In this document: positions 19,397 to 29,201 of the stretch, in pieces
Layout: each line of letters begins with the position of its first letter
Numbering within the stretch: position 1 is the first letter of the stretch
NCBI GenBank assembly: GCA_028342535.1
Contig: JAOLWQ010000005.1
Location: forward strand, 1-64,000
From: Methylophilaceae bacterium
GTDB lineage: Bacteria > Pseudomonadota > Gammaproteobacteria > Burkholderiales > Methylophilaceae
Reading direction: 5' to 3'
Length of the DNA stretch: 64,000 nt
Position numbers and translations under genes: made by a program
The notes under the pieces: generated by a model
The model's database searches: none
The model's input: only the letters and a program-made list of their open reading frames with translations
What the model was told of the DNA's origin: nothing

Positions 19397-20447
19397 ATAT
19401 TAAAAATAAGCCAATTGATAAAAATATAATAGTTGGTATTAAGGAGCTCATAAATGGTTGCCAGTCATTAAGAAGTCCTATGTGTCTTGTCATTGTGTTT
19501 AAGATCTGATACGAAATTCCAATTACAATACCAAGAAACATTTTTAAATATTTTCCTCCCGACCTTTCTTGTAAAAATCCAAAAGGTACTGCAAAAATTA
19601 GCATCACAAGTGGCATAATCGGGTGAATTAATTTTTCCCATAATGCAATTTCATAGCGAGTTACTTTTTGATTATTTAATTGTAAATAATTTATAAATTT
19701 TGCTAAATTAATAGTAGACATTTTTTCTGGCGATATTATAAGTGCATTCATCATTTCAGGTCGAATCAATGATTTCCAGTTACCATTATCAATAGTGTTC
19801 GATGTGACTTTATTATCCTTTAAGACAGTCAATGAGATGTTATTAAGTTTCCATTGACCATCTTGAAACATACCTTCTTTTGCATTAACAATAGTCCTAA
19901 GCTTAAAATTTTTATCAAACTCATAAATATGAATATCTTCTAGGGTGCTGTCAGGAAGAACATTTTCGATATTTACAAAACTTGTACCATCCTTTATCCA
20001 GAATCCAGATTTAAATTCTTGACTTACAAATGAATCAGTAGAGCTAATTTTTAATCTCTGAGCACTCTTTTCACTATTAGGACTAATAAGATCGCCAATT
20101 AAAAAAGTAAGAAAACAAAAAAAGAGCGCAACATATATCAAAGAGGAAGCAATCTTTTTAATTGATAAACCACTGGACCTCATTATAGTAAATTCTGAAT
20201 TATGTGAAAGCTCACCGACTGTGTACATGGAACCAATAAGGACAGCTAAAGGTATAACTTCATAAACATGACCTGGAATACTTAATGTTACATAATTAAT
20301 AACCTGTATTAATCCGTAACCACCTTTACCAAGGTCATTAATTTCCTGAACAAAATCAAAAAAAGAAAAAAGAGCAATAAGACCAAGCATTATCATTGCA
20401 ATATTAATAAAAAATTCTTTATTTAAATATCTTGTTATTTGATTCAT
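19377..20447 (-). CDS. lptG: LPS export ABC transporter permease LptG
   Basis: YjgP/YjgQ family; 'MNQITRYLNKEFFINIAMIMLGLIALFSFFDFVQEINDLGKGGY', adjacent to lptF. Confidence 0.92.
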   Translation of the reverse strand: MNQITRYLNKEFFINIAMIMLGLIALFSFFDFVQEINDLGKGGYGLIQVINYVTLSIPGHVYEVIPLAVLIGSMYTVGELSHNSEFTIMRSSGLSIKKIASSLIYVALFFCFLTFLIGDLISPNSEKSAQRLKISSTDSFVSQEFKSGFWIKDGTSFVNIENVLPDSTLEDIHIYEFDKNFKLRTIVNAKEGMFQDGQWKLNNISLTVLKDNKVTSNTIDNGNWKSLIRPEMMNALIISPEKMSTINLAKFINYLQLNNQKVTRYEIALWEKLIHPIMPLVMLIFAVPFGFLQERSGGKYLKMFLGIVIGISYQILNTMTRHIGLLNDWQPFMSSLIPTIIFLSIGLFLISKLERL

Positions 20448-21542
20448 TTACTTTTTTAGAAATTTGGTTGTAAATAAAGGCAGATTTAGGGTTCGCCTAT
20501 AAAATAGATATAGGGTAATAGTTGCAAAAGATAGATGAACTGGCCAAAGCCCATACAATATCTTCGAATTACCAATTGAAACAATACTGTGGGAGACACC
20601 TAATAAATTGTTATAGATAACAAATAATAATAAAGCTAGAATAATATTCGCTGAACGCCCTGAGCGAGGATTAATAAAACTTAAAGGAATTGCGAGAAAT
20701 ACTAATAGTAACGCCGAAATAGGCAATGACAGCCTCCAATATAGTTCAGCTTTATACCTAGTTGAATCCGATTTTAAAAGCTCTAACGTGCTCTTTGCCT
20801 CATAAACTTCACCAACTTTGATAGCTTGAGCTGTATCTTTTTCAATAAGTATTCCATATTCCTCAAAATAAGTAGTCGAGAACTCTTGCGAATTAGGCCT
20901 ACCCTCGTAACGCCTCCCTTTTTTCATAATAATATAATCTTCACCTCTTTTATTTTCTATTCTTTCTCCTTCATTAGCAATTATTATTCCAACTTTACTA
21001 TTCTGTACGGACTGCACAAAAATATTCTTAACTATATTACCAAGCTCACTAAACCCTTCAATATAGAAAATACGATTATCTGATTTTGATTCTTTAAAAA
21101 CACCAGGGGTTATGGTGGCTAATTCATCTCTACTTTTTAATCCTTTCTTAAATTCTTCTGCCTTATGAACTGCCCAAGGACTTATATAGAACGAGAGAGT
21201 TGCAATTAAAATGATGATAGGCAAACTAAATAGAATAATTGGTTTAATAAACTTTGATAAACCTAGACCAGAAGTGAACCATATAACCATCTCACTGTCC
21301 TTATACCAGCGTGTTAAAGTTATTAAGACAGTTAAAAACAGTGTTAATGAAAGCAATAATGGTAAATGTTTGAGTAAGTTAAAAACAAGAATAGTGTCGA
21401 TTGCATCATTAGGTATAATGCCTTTTGCAGCTAAACGAAAAATATAGACCGATCTTTGTGCAATAACAACACCAGATAGGATTAGAATTGTAGATAATGA
21501 TGTATAAAATAATTCTTTTGTTAAAGACGTTTTAAATAGCAT
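20448..21542 (-). CDS. lptF: LPS export ABC transporter permease LptF
   Basis: YjgP/YjgQ family; 'LPLLLSLTLFLTVLITLTRWYKDSEMVIWFTSGLGLSKFIKPI', divergent from pepA. Confidence 0.92.
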   Translation of the reverse strand: MLFKTSLTKELFYTSLSTILILSGVVIAQRSVYIFRLAAKGIIPNDAIDTILVFNLLKHLPLLLSLTLFLTVLITLTRWYKDSEMVIWFTSGLGLSKFIKPIILFSLPIIILIATLSFYISPWAVHKAEEFKKGLKSRDELATITPGVFKESKSDNRIFYIEGFSELGNIVKNIFVQSVQNSKVGIIIANEGERIENKRGEDYIIMKKGRRYEGRPNSQEFSTTYFEEYGILIEKDTAQAIKVGEVYEAKSTLELLKSDSTRYKAELYWRLSLPISALLLVFLAIPLSFINPRSGRSANIILALLLFVIYNNLLGVSHSIVSIGNSKILYGLWPVHLSFATITLYLFYRRTLNLPLFTTKFLKK

Positions 21543-21580
21543 GACTTTAAAGTTTTGATTTCAATACTAAAGGATATTAA

Positions 21581-23056
21581 ATGAAATTCACCATAAAAAC
21601 AGATTTAATTACTAAAATACCAGCTGATATTATTACTTTAGCAGTTACTAACAAAAACCAAATCTTATGTGGCAAGCAATTAGATGCTTTAACTTTAAAG
21701 CATTTGAATAATATTTTAAAGCTAGGCGACCTTTCTAGCAAAACTGGCTCAACTTTATTGATTCATGGTGCTAATAAATACTCTAGAGTGATTTTATTAA
21801 GAATCGGAGTTCAAGTAGATTTAACCCCAAAAGAATTTTTTAAAGGGATAGTTAACGCATCTAAGGAACTAAGCAACCTAGATTTTACAAAAATCATATT
21901 TCCAATTAATCAGTTTGTTAATAAATTATTAACCGAACAAACCACAACTGAATATCTTGTTAGAGCCTTAGCTGATCAAGGATATATAATAAATTCTTTA
22001 AAAACTCAGAATAAATCTAAACCTGCTAATTTCCAAGTTTATCTTCATACAAACCAACCAACTTCAAAAGAAATAAAACAGGGGTTAAAGAATGGCCACG
22101 CTATTTCAAAAGGTGTAGACCTTACCAAAGACCTTGGCAACTTACCTCCAAATATTTGTACGCCAACTTATCTTGCTAGCGAAGCAAGAAAATTAGCTCG
22201 TGCATACAAAATGAAAGTAACTGTTTTAGAGCAAAAACAAATTGAGAAATTAAAAATGGGCTCTTTTCTCTCAGTAGCTAAAGGAAGTAGAGAGGCACCT
22301 AAATTTATAGTTCTGGAACACAAGAGGGGCCCAAAAAATAAAAAACCAGTAGTATTGGTAGGTAAAGGGATAACGTTTGATGCAGGGGGTATATCAATTA
22401 AGCCTTCACAAGATATGGATGAAATGAAATATGATATGGGAGGCGCCGCAACAGTCTTAGGTGTGATGAAAACAGTAGGAGAATTAAATCTACCTTTAAA
22501 TATAATTATGGTTGTCCCCACTTGTGAAAATTTACCTGATGGAAAAGCAGTTAAGCCTGGAGATATAGTTAGAAGTATGTCTGGGCAAACTATAGAAGTT
22601 CTCAATACAGATGCTGAAGGTAGATTAATATTATGTGACGCTTTGACATATTCAGAAAGATTTAATCCTGAAGTTGTTATTGATGTTGCAACACTTACTG
22701 GTGCTTGTGTTATTGCATTAGGTCATCATGTCTCAGCAGTATTCAGTAATTACAACCCATTAGCGGATGAACTAAAGACTGCCGGTGAAAAGGCATTAGA
22801 TCCAGTATGGCAGATGCCAATGTGGGATGAATACCAGCCTCAACTAAATAGTAATTTTGCAGATATGGCTAATATTGGCGGTCGAGCGGGCGGAAGTATA
22901 ACAGCGGCTTGTTTTTTATCAAGATTTGCTAAAAAGTATAATTGGGCTCATATAGATATTGCTGGAACTGCATGGAAGTCTGGAAAAGAGAAAGGCTCAA
23001 CTGGTCGCCCAGTAAGTTTATTGAGTCAATTCCTTATTAAGCGAACTAAAAATTAA
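21581..23056 (+). CDS. pepA: Leucyl aminopeptidase (M17)
   Basis: 'VLVGKGITFDAGGISIKPSQDMDEMKYDMGGAATVLG' and 'NTDAEGRLILCDALTY'. Confidence 0.96.
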   Translation: MKFTIKTDLITKIPADIITLAVTNKNQILCGKQLDALTLKHLNNILKLGDLSSKTGSTLLIHGANKYSRVILLRIGVQVDLTPKEFFKGIVNASKELSNLDFTKIIFPINQFVNKLLTEQTTTEYLVRALADQGYIINSLKTQNKSKPANFQVYLHTNQPTSKEIKQGLKNGHAISKGVDLTKDLGNLPPNICTPTYLASEARKLARAYKMKVTVLEQKQIEKLKMGSFLSVAKGSREAPKFIVLEHKRGPKNKKPVVLVGKGITFDAGGISIKPSQDMDEMKYDMGGAATVLGVMKTVGELNLPLNIIMVVPTCENLPDGKAVKPGDIVRSMSGQTIEVLNTDAEGRLILCDALTYSERFNPEVVIDVATLTGACVIALGHHVSAVFSNYNPLADELKTAGEKALDPVWQMPMWDEYQPQLNSNFADMANIGGRAGGSITAACFLSRFAKKYNWAHIDIAGTAWKSGKEKGSTGRPVSLLSQFLIKRTKN

Positions 23057-23430
23057 TTTTTTATTAAAGACAGGTATTCTTCTTTTGTTAAATAATTTTT
23101 TTTATCAATCACATTATTAAGAGATATCCTGCATAGCCAAACTTCATGAGGGTTTGTATTTATTTTTTCAGGGTTACTTACTATATCTGAATTAATAAGA
23201 ATAATTTCACCATTGGCTGGAGCAATAATGTCTGATGCAGTTTTGACAGACTCAATAGACCCTATGGATGAACCTAAATTAAATTTTTCCCCAAGTACTA
23301 AGTCAACGTAAACAATATCTCCTAATAAGTCTTGAGCAAAATTTGTAATTCCCAGGAAATATTCTTCTTCTTGATATGGTTTTATCCATATATGTTCTTT
23401 TGTATAAAACAAATTATCAATATAATCCAT
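23053..23430 (-). CDS. gcvH: Glycine cleavage system H protein
   Basis: 'YTKEHIWIKPY', 'LGITNFAQDLLGDIVYVDL', lipoyl site 'GSIESVKTASDIIAPANGEI'. Confidence 0.92.
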   Translation of the reverse strand: MDYIDNLFYTKEHIWIKPYQEEEYFLGITNFAQDLLGDIVYVDLVLGEKFNLGSSIGSIESVKTASDIIAPANGEIILINSDIVSNPEKINTNPHEVWLCRISLNNVIDKKNYLTKEEYLSLIKN

Positions 23431-23510
23431 TACTTACCCCAACTTTATTAAAAAAATATTACAGTATTATAATTTAAAGTGACAAATAAAATTAAACTGT
23501 ATATCATCAT

Positions 23511-24416
23511 GTGAAGTTAAATAAATCAAGGAAATTAGTGAATTTATATTTAAAAAGTATTTTATTGTTTTTATTTTTATCTTTACCATTCTCCCATCTA
23601 GCCATTGCAAAAGAATTATCTCAAACCAAATCACCAAGTCTTTATGTAAAAAATAGTAAAAGTTTAAAAGTACGTTCTTTAAAAGCTATTGTAGTTAATC
23701 AAAACACTGGCGAAGTTATTTACCAAAAGAAAGCAGATGTAAAAGCATCAATAGCATCGCTAACAAAATTGATGACTGCAATGGTGGTTCTTGATTCGGG
23801 AATGGACCTTAATAAAAAAATCACACTTACAAAAGCTGATATTGATAGAGTGAAGCGAACAACTTCAAGGTTGCCAATTGGCGCTAAATTAAGTAGATAT
23901 GAGCTATTAAAAGCAGCATTAATATCTTCCGACAATAGAGCAGCTTTTGCTTTAAGCCGATCATATCCTTCAGGCAGAAAAGGGTTTATTAATGCTATGA
24001 ACGTTAAAGCAATTCAATTAGGTATGCAGAAAAGTCAGTTCCGAGACCCAACAGGATTAGACAAAAGAAATATTTCTACTGCAAAAGATTTACTTAAGCT
24101 TGTTAGAGCGGCATATCAATATTCTTTGATAAGGGATTTAACAACCACAGCTTCAGAGAATATTAAAATTGGTAAAAAAAGAAATAGTATTGGCTTTAAT
24201 AATACTAATCCTTTGGTTAGGAAGGGAGCATGGGATATAGGATTATCAAAGACTGGCTTTATTAGAGAGTCTGGGCGTTGCTTAGTTTTACAAACAGTGA
24301 TTGATGGTGAGCCAATAATTATTGTTTTGTTGAATTCCTATGGAAAATTGACACGCTTTGCTGATGTAAAAAGAATTAAAAGTTGGATGAATAGGGTGAA
24401 TAAAAAGAAAACTTAA
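23511..24416 (+). CDS. D-alanyl-D-alanine endopeptidase/carboxypeptidase (PBP7-like, S11), GTG start
   Basis: SxxK 'ASIASLTKLMTAMVVLD', SxN 'SSDNRAAFALSRSYP', KTG 'LSKTGFIRESGRC'. Confidence 0.9.
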   Translation: MKLNKSRKLVNLYLKSILLFLFLSLPFSHLAIAKELSQTKSPSLYVKNSKSLKVRSLKAIVVNQNTGEVIYQKKADVKASIASLTKLMTAMVVLDSGMDLNKKITLTKADIDRVKRTTSRLPIGAKLSRYELLKAALISSDNRAAFALSRSYPSGRKGFINAMNVKAIQLGMQKSQFRDPTGLDKRNISTAKDLLKLVRAAYQYSLIRDLTTTASENIKIGKKRNSIGFNNTNPLVRKGAWDIGLSKTGFIRESGRCLVLQTVIDGEPIIIVLLNSYGKLTRFADVKRIKSWMNRVNKKKT

Positions 24417-24417
24417 A

Positions 24418-26898
24418 TTAAGTTTTTTCCGCTGGTTTCTTTTTCCCTGGTTTCTTTTTCCCTGGTTTCTTTTTCTTAGCTTTCTCTTCTATTTCTTTTT
24501 TTGATAATAAAATTAATGATTTTTCCAGACTAATCGATTCTGGATCAACATCTTTAGCAATATTTACCTTTATTGCGCCTCTCTGAATATAGTAGCCAAA
24601 CCTACCTTTATAAACGTCAATAGACCCTTTATTTTCAGGGTCATCTCCAATTTTTATGAATGGTTTGAGAAGGTCAATCGCTTTTTCTAAAGAAATCTTA
24701 AATAAGTCTTCATCTTTGGGAATAGATTTAAATTTTCCATTATGATTAACATAAGGACCAAATCTACCAATATTTGCAACAATTTTTTTACCAGTTTCAG
24801 GATGCTCACCTAAATCTCTTGGTAATGAAATTAATTTTAAAGCAATTTCTTCATTAAGGTCTGCTAAAGCTATTTCGCTTGGAATAGTTATTCTTTTGGG
24901 CTTAATTTTCTTATCTTCCTCTTGCTCACCTAATTGAAGATAGGGGCCATAGGGCCCTATTAATAACATTACATTTTTCTTTGTTGCTTTTTCAACGGCT
25001 ATTATTTTAGGCTCTTGTGGGAGATCTCCATTTGAACTTCTTGTAAAATCACAATCAGGATATCCAGAGCATGCTATGAAATTTCCTCTCTTACCAAGCT
25101 TAGAAAGTAATGGTTTACTACATTTTGGACAATCTTCATCAATAGACTTTTGAGTTATTTTAGAACGGTCTAGGTCTTTTTTCTCATTGATTTGCTGGTG
25201 GAAATCTTTCCAAAAATTAGATAACACAGATAACCATTCTTTTTTATCAGCTGCAATATCATCCAACTGAGATTCTAATTGAGCAGTAAAATCATAATCT
25301 ACATAATGACTAAAATGCTCAGTTAAGAAATCGTTAACAACCTTACCAACATCGGTGGGCATGAATCGTTTTTTTTCAAGTAGAACATATTCTCTATCTT
25401 GCAGTGTTGAAATAATACTTGAATAAGTGGATGGTCTTCCAATTCCATATTCTTCTAAAGTCTTAACAAGACTTGCCTCAGAATATCTTGGAGGTGGCTC
25501 AGTAAAGTGTTGCTCACCCTTTATTTTTTCAATATTTAAAATTTCACCAACTTCTAGAGGAGGCAGTGTTGATGAATTTTCTTTTTCATCAGACGGGGCA
25601 TCTTCATCTTCCATATAAACTGACATAAAACCTGGAAACTTTAGAGTTTGTCCCGATGCTCTAAAAATACTTTCCCCTTTTCCAATTTCAAGGTCAACAC
25701 TAACTGCATCAAATATAGCTGGAGTCATTTGACAAGATAGAGTTCTTTGCCAAATCATTTCGTAAAGTTTGAACTGTTCATCACTCAGATATTTTTTTAA
25801 GTTTGCAGGAGTTCTGCTTATATCTGTAGGCCTGATAGCTTCATGAGCCTCCTGAGCATTTTTTGCTTTTGTCTTGTAACCAATAGCAATTTGTGGAAGA
25901 TATTTCGAATCATAATTACTTTTTATATATCCCCTTATTTGCTGGATTACATCATTTGATAGCGTCATTGAATCAGTTCGCATATATGAAATAAGTCCAA
26001 CCGTTTCATTTCCTGTATCAATACCTTCGTATAGTTTTTGTGCAACAATCATAGTTCTTTTTGTTGTAAAGCCAAGCTTTCTTACTGCTTGTTGTTGAAG
26101 TGTAGATGTTGTAAAGGGTGCCGAAGGATTTCTAATTCTTTGTTTTTTTTCAACTCTTGAAACTCTAGTTTTCCCCCCACTTTTCAAAAGCAATTCACCA
26201 ACAATTTTTTCACTTTGTCTCTTTTCATTAACGGTAAACTGCTCTATTTTCTTATTATCTAAAATATATAATTTTGAAGAGAATTGTGACTGATTTTTTT
26301 TTGCTTCTAGATGTAAAGTCCAATATTCTTTGGCTAGAAATTTTCCAATTTCTGCTTCACGTTCCATTATTAACCTTAGTGCAGGACTTTGAACTCGACC
26401 AGCAGAAAGACCATAACGTATTTTTGACCACAGCAAAGGGGATAAATTAAACCCAATTAAATAATCTAAAGCCTGTCTTGATTGTTGCGCTCTTACTAAA
26501 GCTAGCGCTATATCTCTTGGCTCTTCAATTGCCTGAATAATTGCTGATTTTGTAATTTCCTGGAATACCACTCTTTTTACTAATTTATTTTTTAGTAATT
26601 TTTTTTCATTTAAGATTTCAGCAATATGCCAGGCAATTGCCTCACCCTCTCTATCAGGATCAGTTGCTAAGAGCACCTCATCAGATTTTTTTACTGCTTT
26701 TGTGATGGCATCCATATGCTTTTTATTTCTATCAATCAGAGCATATTTCATTTCAAAACTATCTGTATTAATACCTTCTGATTTTGGGAGCAGGTTTCTT
26801 ATATGTCCATATGACGCTAGAACTTCAAAATCATTACCTAAGTATTTAGATAATGTTTTTGCTTTAGATGGAGATTCAACTATGAGTAGTTTTGTCAT
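24418..26898 (-). CDS. topA: DNA topoisomerase I
   Basis: 'LLIVESPSKAKTLSKYLG', 'ATDPDREGEAIAWHI', 'LISYMRTDSMTLS', C-terminal zinc ribbon 'CPKCSKPLL...CSGYPDCDFT'. Confidence 0.97.
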   Translation of the reverse strand: MTKLLIVESPSKAKTLSKYLGNDFEVLASYGHIRNLLPKSEGINTDSFEMKYALIDRNKKHMDAITKAVKKSDEVLLATDPDREGEAIAWHIAEILNEKKLLKNKLVKRVVFQEITKSAIIQAIEEPRDIALALVRAQQSRQALDYLIGFNLSPLLWSKIRYGLSAGRVQSPALRLIMEREAEIGKFLAKEYWTLHLEAKKNQSQFSSKLYILDNKKIEQFTVNEKRQSEKIVGELLLKSGGKTRVSRVEKKQRIRNPSAPFTTSTLQQQAVRKLGFTTKRTMIVAQKLYEGIDTGNETVGLISYMRTDSMTLSNDVIQQIRGYIKSNYDSKYLPQIAIGYKTKAKNAQEAHEAIRPTDISRTPANLKKYLSDEQFKLYEMIWQRTLSCQMTPAIFDAVSVDLEIGKGESIFRASGQTLKFPGFMSVYMEDEDAPSDEKENSSTLPPLEVGEILNIEKIKGEQHFTEPPPRYSEASLVKTLEEYGIGRPSTYSSIISTLQDREYVLLEKKRFMPTDVGKVVNDFLTEHFSHYVDYDFTAQLESQLDDIAADKKEWLSVLSNFWKDFHQQINEKKDLDRSKITQKSIDEDCPKCSKPLLSKLGKRGNFIACSGYPDCDFTRSSNGDLPQEPKIIAVEKATKKNVMLLIGPYGPYLQLGEQEEDKKIKPKRITIPSEIALADLNEEIALKLISLPRDLGEHPETGKKIVANIGRFGPYVNHNGKFKSIPKDEDLFKISLEKAIDLLKPFIKIGDDPENKGSIDVYKGRFGYYIQRGAIKVNIAKDVDPESISLEKSLILLSKKEIEEKAKKKKPGKKKPGKKKPAEKT
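24432..24476. repeat. Three tandem 15-bp units (CTGGTTTCTTTTTCC) in the topA 3' end, encoding a K/P/G-rich tail
   Basis: Units at 24432-24446, 24447-24461 and 24462-24476 (last base differs); protein tail ...KKKKPGKKKPGKKKPAEKT. Confidence 0.9.
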
Positions 26899-27023
26899 TG
26901 TATTTTTAAGTTTTACATTAGTAAAAATTATGCATCATAAGGATAAAGCTCACACTATTCAAGTTAAATTGAAGATAAAATAATAATTCTTACCCGAGAT
27001 TGATGTAAGTTCATTAGAATTCT

Positions 27024-27773
27024 TTATTCGCTATTGAAAGACCTTCCTCCGTCTACGTTCAATATTTGACTAGTAATGAATGGTGCATTTAATAATAAGA
27101 ACTCAACTGCTTTGGCAATATCATCCGCATCACCGACTTTTTTAAGCATAGTTTGTGAGATAACTTTTTCTCGATATGGCACATCAAATTCATTTGATTT
27201 ATCTGGCCATAGAACAGGACCGGGAGCAACGGCGTTAACTCTGATTTTAGGGCCAAGTTCTTGGGCAAGTGATTTAGTTAATGCTGTTAATCCTGATTTT
27301 GCAATTGAATAAATAATGTAGTTTTTCTTAGGATTTGTTATATGCGCATCAGTAATATTAATTATAGAGCCACCAGATTTTTTTAGAAAAGGACTAGCTT
27401 CTTTTGATAAGAAAAGAGATGCTTTCAGATTGCTACCAATAAGTTCATCCCAATTTGATTCATTAACATCATTTATATTAGTTGGGTAATAGGAGGAAGC
27501 ATTATTAATAAGAAAATCTAATTGCCCATAGGTCTTAATTGCTTCATTAATTATTAAGGGATAACTATTTGAATCTAAAAGATCTGCTTGAATTATTGAG
27601 GCGGAGGACTTTCTAGTTTTGTTTAATTCATCTTGAAGAGAGTTTGCTTCAATCCTTGAGCTTTTATAATGAATAATTAAGTCAATATTGGCTTTATGGA
27701 GTCTTCGGCATATTGCTGCACCAACTCGTTTAGCTCCACCAGTAATTATTGCAACTTGTTTTTTTTTATTCAT
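27024..27773 (-). CDS. SDR family oxidoreductase, pteridine reductase-like
   Basis: 'VAIITGGAKRVGAAICRRLHKANIDLIIHYKSS', 'LINNASSYYPT', 'YIIYSIAKSGLTALTKSLAQELGPKIRVNAVAPGPVLWP'. Confidence 0.88.
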   Translation of the reverse strand: MNKKKQVAIITGGAKRVGAAICRRLHKANIDLIIHYKSSRIEANSLQDELNKTRKSSASIIQADLLDSNSYPLIINEAIKTYGQLDFLINNASSYYPTNINDVNESNWDELIGSNLKASLFLSKEASPFLKKSGGSIINITDAHITNPKKNYIIYSIAKSGLTALTKSLAQELGPKIRVNAVAPGPVLWPDKSNEFDVPYREKVISQTMLKKVGDADDIAKAVEFLLLNAPFITSQILNVDGGRSFNSE

Positions 27774-27836
27774 TTTCGGTTTAAATATTAATTGAGGTTA
27801 TTATAATCTATGAATATGAATAATTTGCTATTTTAA

Positions 27837-28514
27837 ATGCCTATATCTAAAATTAGACCAATTAGAAGTTATGTGCTCAGACAGGGGCGACTTACCAAAC
27901 ATCAAGCAGAAGGGATTAAGTCGCTTTCTTCACTTTATACTATTCCTTTTGGAGATAATATTCTGAACTGGGATAATATTTTTAATGGTGAAGGGAAAAA
28001 AATTATTGAAATAGGATTTGGCATGGGTCATACGACTGCTGAAATTGCTGAAACTTTAAATACCTTTAATTTCATTGCGATCGATGTTCATTCTCCTGGA
28101 GTAGGAAACCTTTTAAATAAAATAAAAGAGAAAAATTTAAACAATTTAAGAATTATTCAGCATGACGCAGTCGAGGTTTTAGATAGAATGACTTTGGATG
28201 ATAGTCTTGATGCTATCCATATATTTTTCCCAGACCCATGGCATAAGAAACGTCACAACAAAAGACGTCTAATACAAGAACCTTTTTTGGAATTAATAAC
28301 CAGAAAATTAAAAAAAGGAGGCTATATTCATGTAGCAACAGATTGGGAGGATTATGCCAATTGGATAATGGATGTATTTAAGAAGAATGCAATGTATAAA
28401 GCAAAAAATAGTGATTTTTCAAAAAAACCTCTATATAGACCAAAAACTAAATATGAGAATCGTGGAGTTAATCTAGGACACCAAGTGTGGGATATGGTTT
28501 TTATTAAGATTTAA
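27837..28514 (+). CDS. trmB: tRNA (guanine-N7-)-methyltransferase TrmB
   Basis: 'IIEIGFGMGHTTAEIAE', 'IHIFFPDPWHKKRHNKRRLIQEPFLELI', 'HVATDWEDYANWI'. Confidence 0.95.
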   Translation: MPISKIRPIRSYVLRQGRLTKHQAEGIKSLSSLYTIPFGDNILNWDNIFNGEGKKIIEIGFGMGHTTAEIAETLNTFNFIAIDVHSPGVGNLLNKIKEKNLNNLRIIQHDAVEVLDRMTLDDSLDAIHIFFPDPWHKKRHNKRRLIQEPFLELITRKLKKGGYIHVATDWEDYANWIMDVFKKNAMYKAKNSDFSKKPLYRPKTKYENRGVNLGHQVWDMVFIKI

Positions 28515-29111
28515 CCAACTTTGAATAATTTCATCTGCTTCTTTAACCCCTTGTTTTTTTAAACTAGAAAATAACTGAACAGTAAATTTTGTATGAAAAG
28601 AATCAGCCCATTGGGTTTGAACTTTATTTTTTACATCTGAAAGAGCTCTAAGCGATTTATCTTTTGATAATTTATCAGATTTTGTAAGCAAAATATGAAT
28701 TGGTTTTTGTCTTGGCGCAAACCAATCGAGCATTTGAATATCTAGGATCGTTAAAGGTCTTCTTATGTCCATGACAATAACAAGCCCAGCTAAACTATTT
28801 CTTTCTTGAAGATATCGAGGTAATGTTTTTACCCAATGATCCTTAATGGCTCCAGGGACTTTTGCATAACCATAACCAGGAAGGTCTACTAATGACATAT
28901 GCTCACCAATTTTAAAAAAGTTCATTAATTGAGTTCTTCCAGGTTGCTTACTAACATAAGCAAGACGATTTTGTTTGCTTAAAGAATTAATTGCACTTGA
29001 TTTTCCAGCATTCGATCTTCCAGCAAATGCAATTTCAATACCTTCATCAATAGGAAGCTCATCAAAGTGATTTACTGAAATAATAAATCTAGCATTTTGT
29101 AAAAAAGCCAT
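28473..29111 (-). CDS. engB: Ribosome biogenesis GTPase EngB/YihA
   Basis: 'IAFAGRSNAGKSSAINSLSKQNRLAYVSKQPGRTQLMNFF', 'LVDLPGYGYAKVPG', 'LLTKSDKLS'. Confidence 0.96.
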   Translation of the reverse strand: MAFLQNARFIISVNHFDELPIDEGIEIAFAGRSNAGKSSAINSLSKQNRLAYVSKQPGRTQLMNFFKIGEHMSLVDLPGYGYAKVPGAIKDHWVKTLPRYLQERNSLAGLVIVMDIRRPLTILDIQMLDWFAPRQKPIHILLTKSDKLSKDKSLRALSDVKNKVQTQWADSFHTKFTVQLFSSLKKQGVKEADEIIQSWLNLNKNHIPHLVS

Positions 29112-29201
29112 TTTTTCCCCTTTAGTCTTGAGTTAATGCTATCACGTTGTGCGTATTTTAGTTAAAATGTACCCCCATAAAGAATAAACTTCGGAGTTCT
29201 A

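Noticed and set aside
22168-22605. 145-aa minus-strand ORF
   Set aside because: Antisense to the conserved pepA catalytic region; constraint on the sense strand explains the open frame.
24432-24476. Short tandem repeats considered as a CRISPR-like array
   Set aside because: Direct tandem 15-bp units with no spacers, inside the topA coding region; no cas genes in the window.
26702-26983. 93-aa plus-strand ORF running into the topA upstream region
   Set aside because: Mostly antisense to the conserved TOPRIM region of topA; the remaining tail has no recognisable domain.
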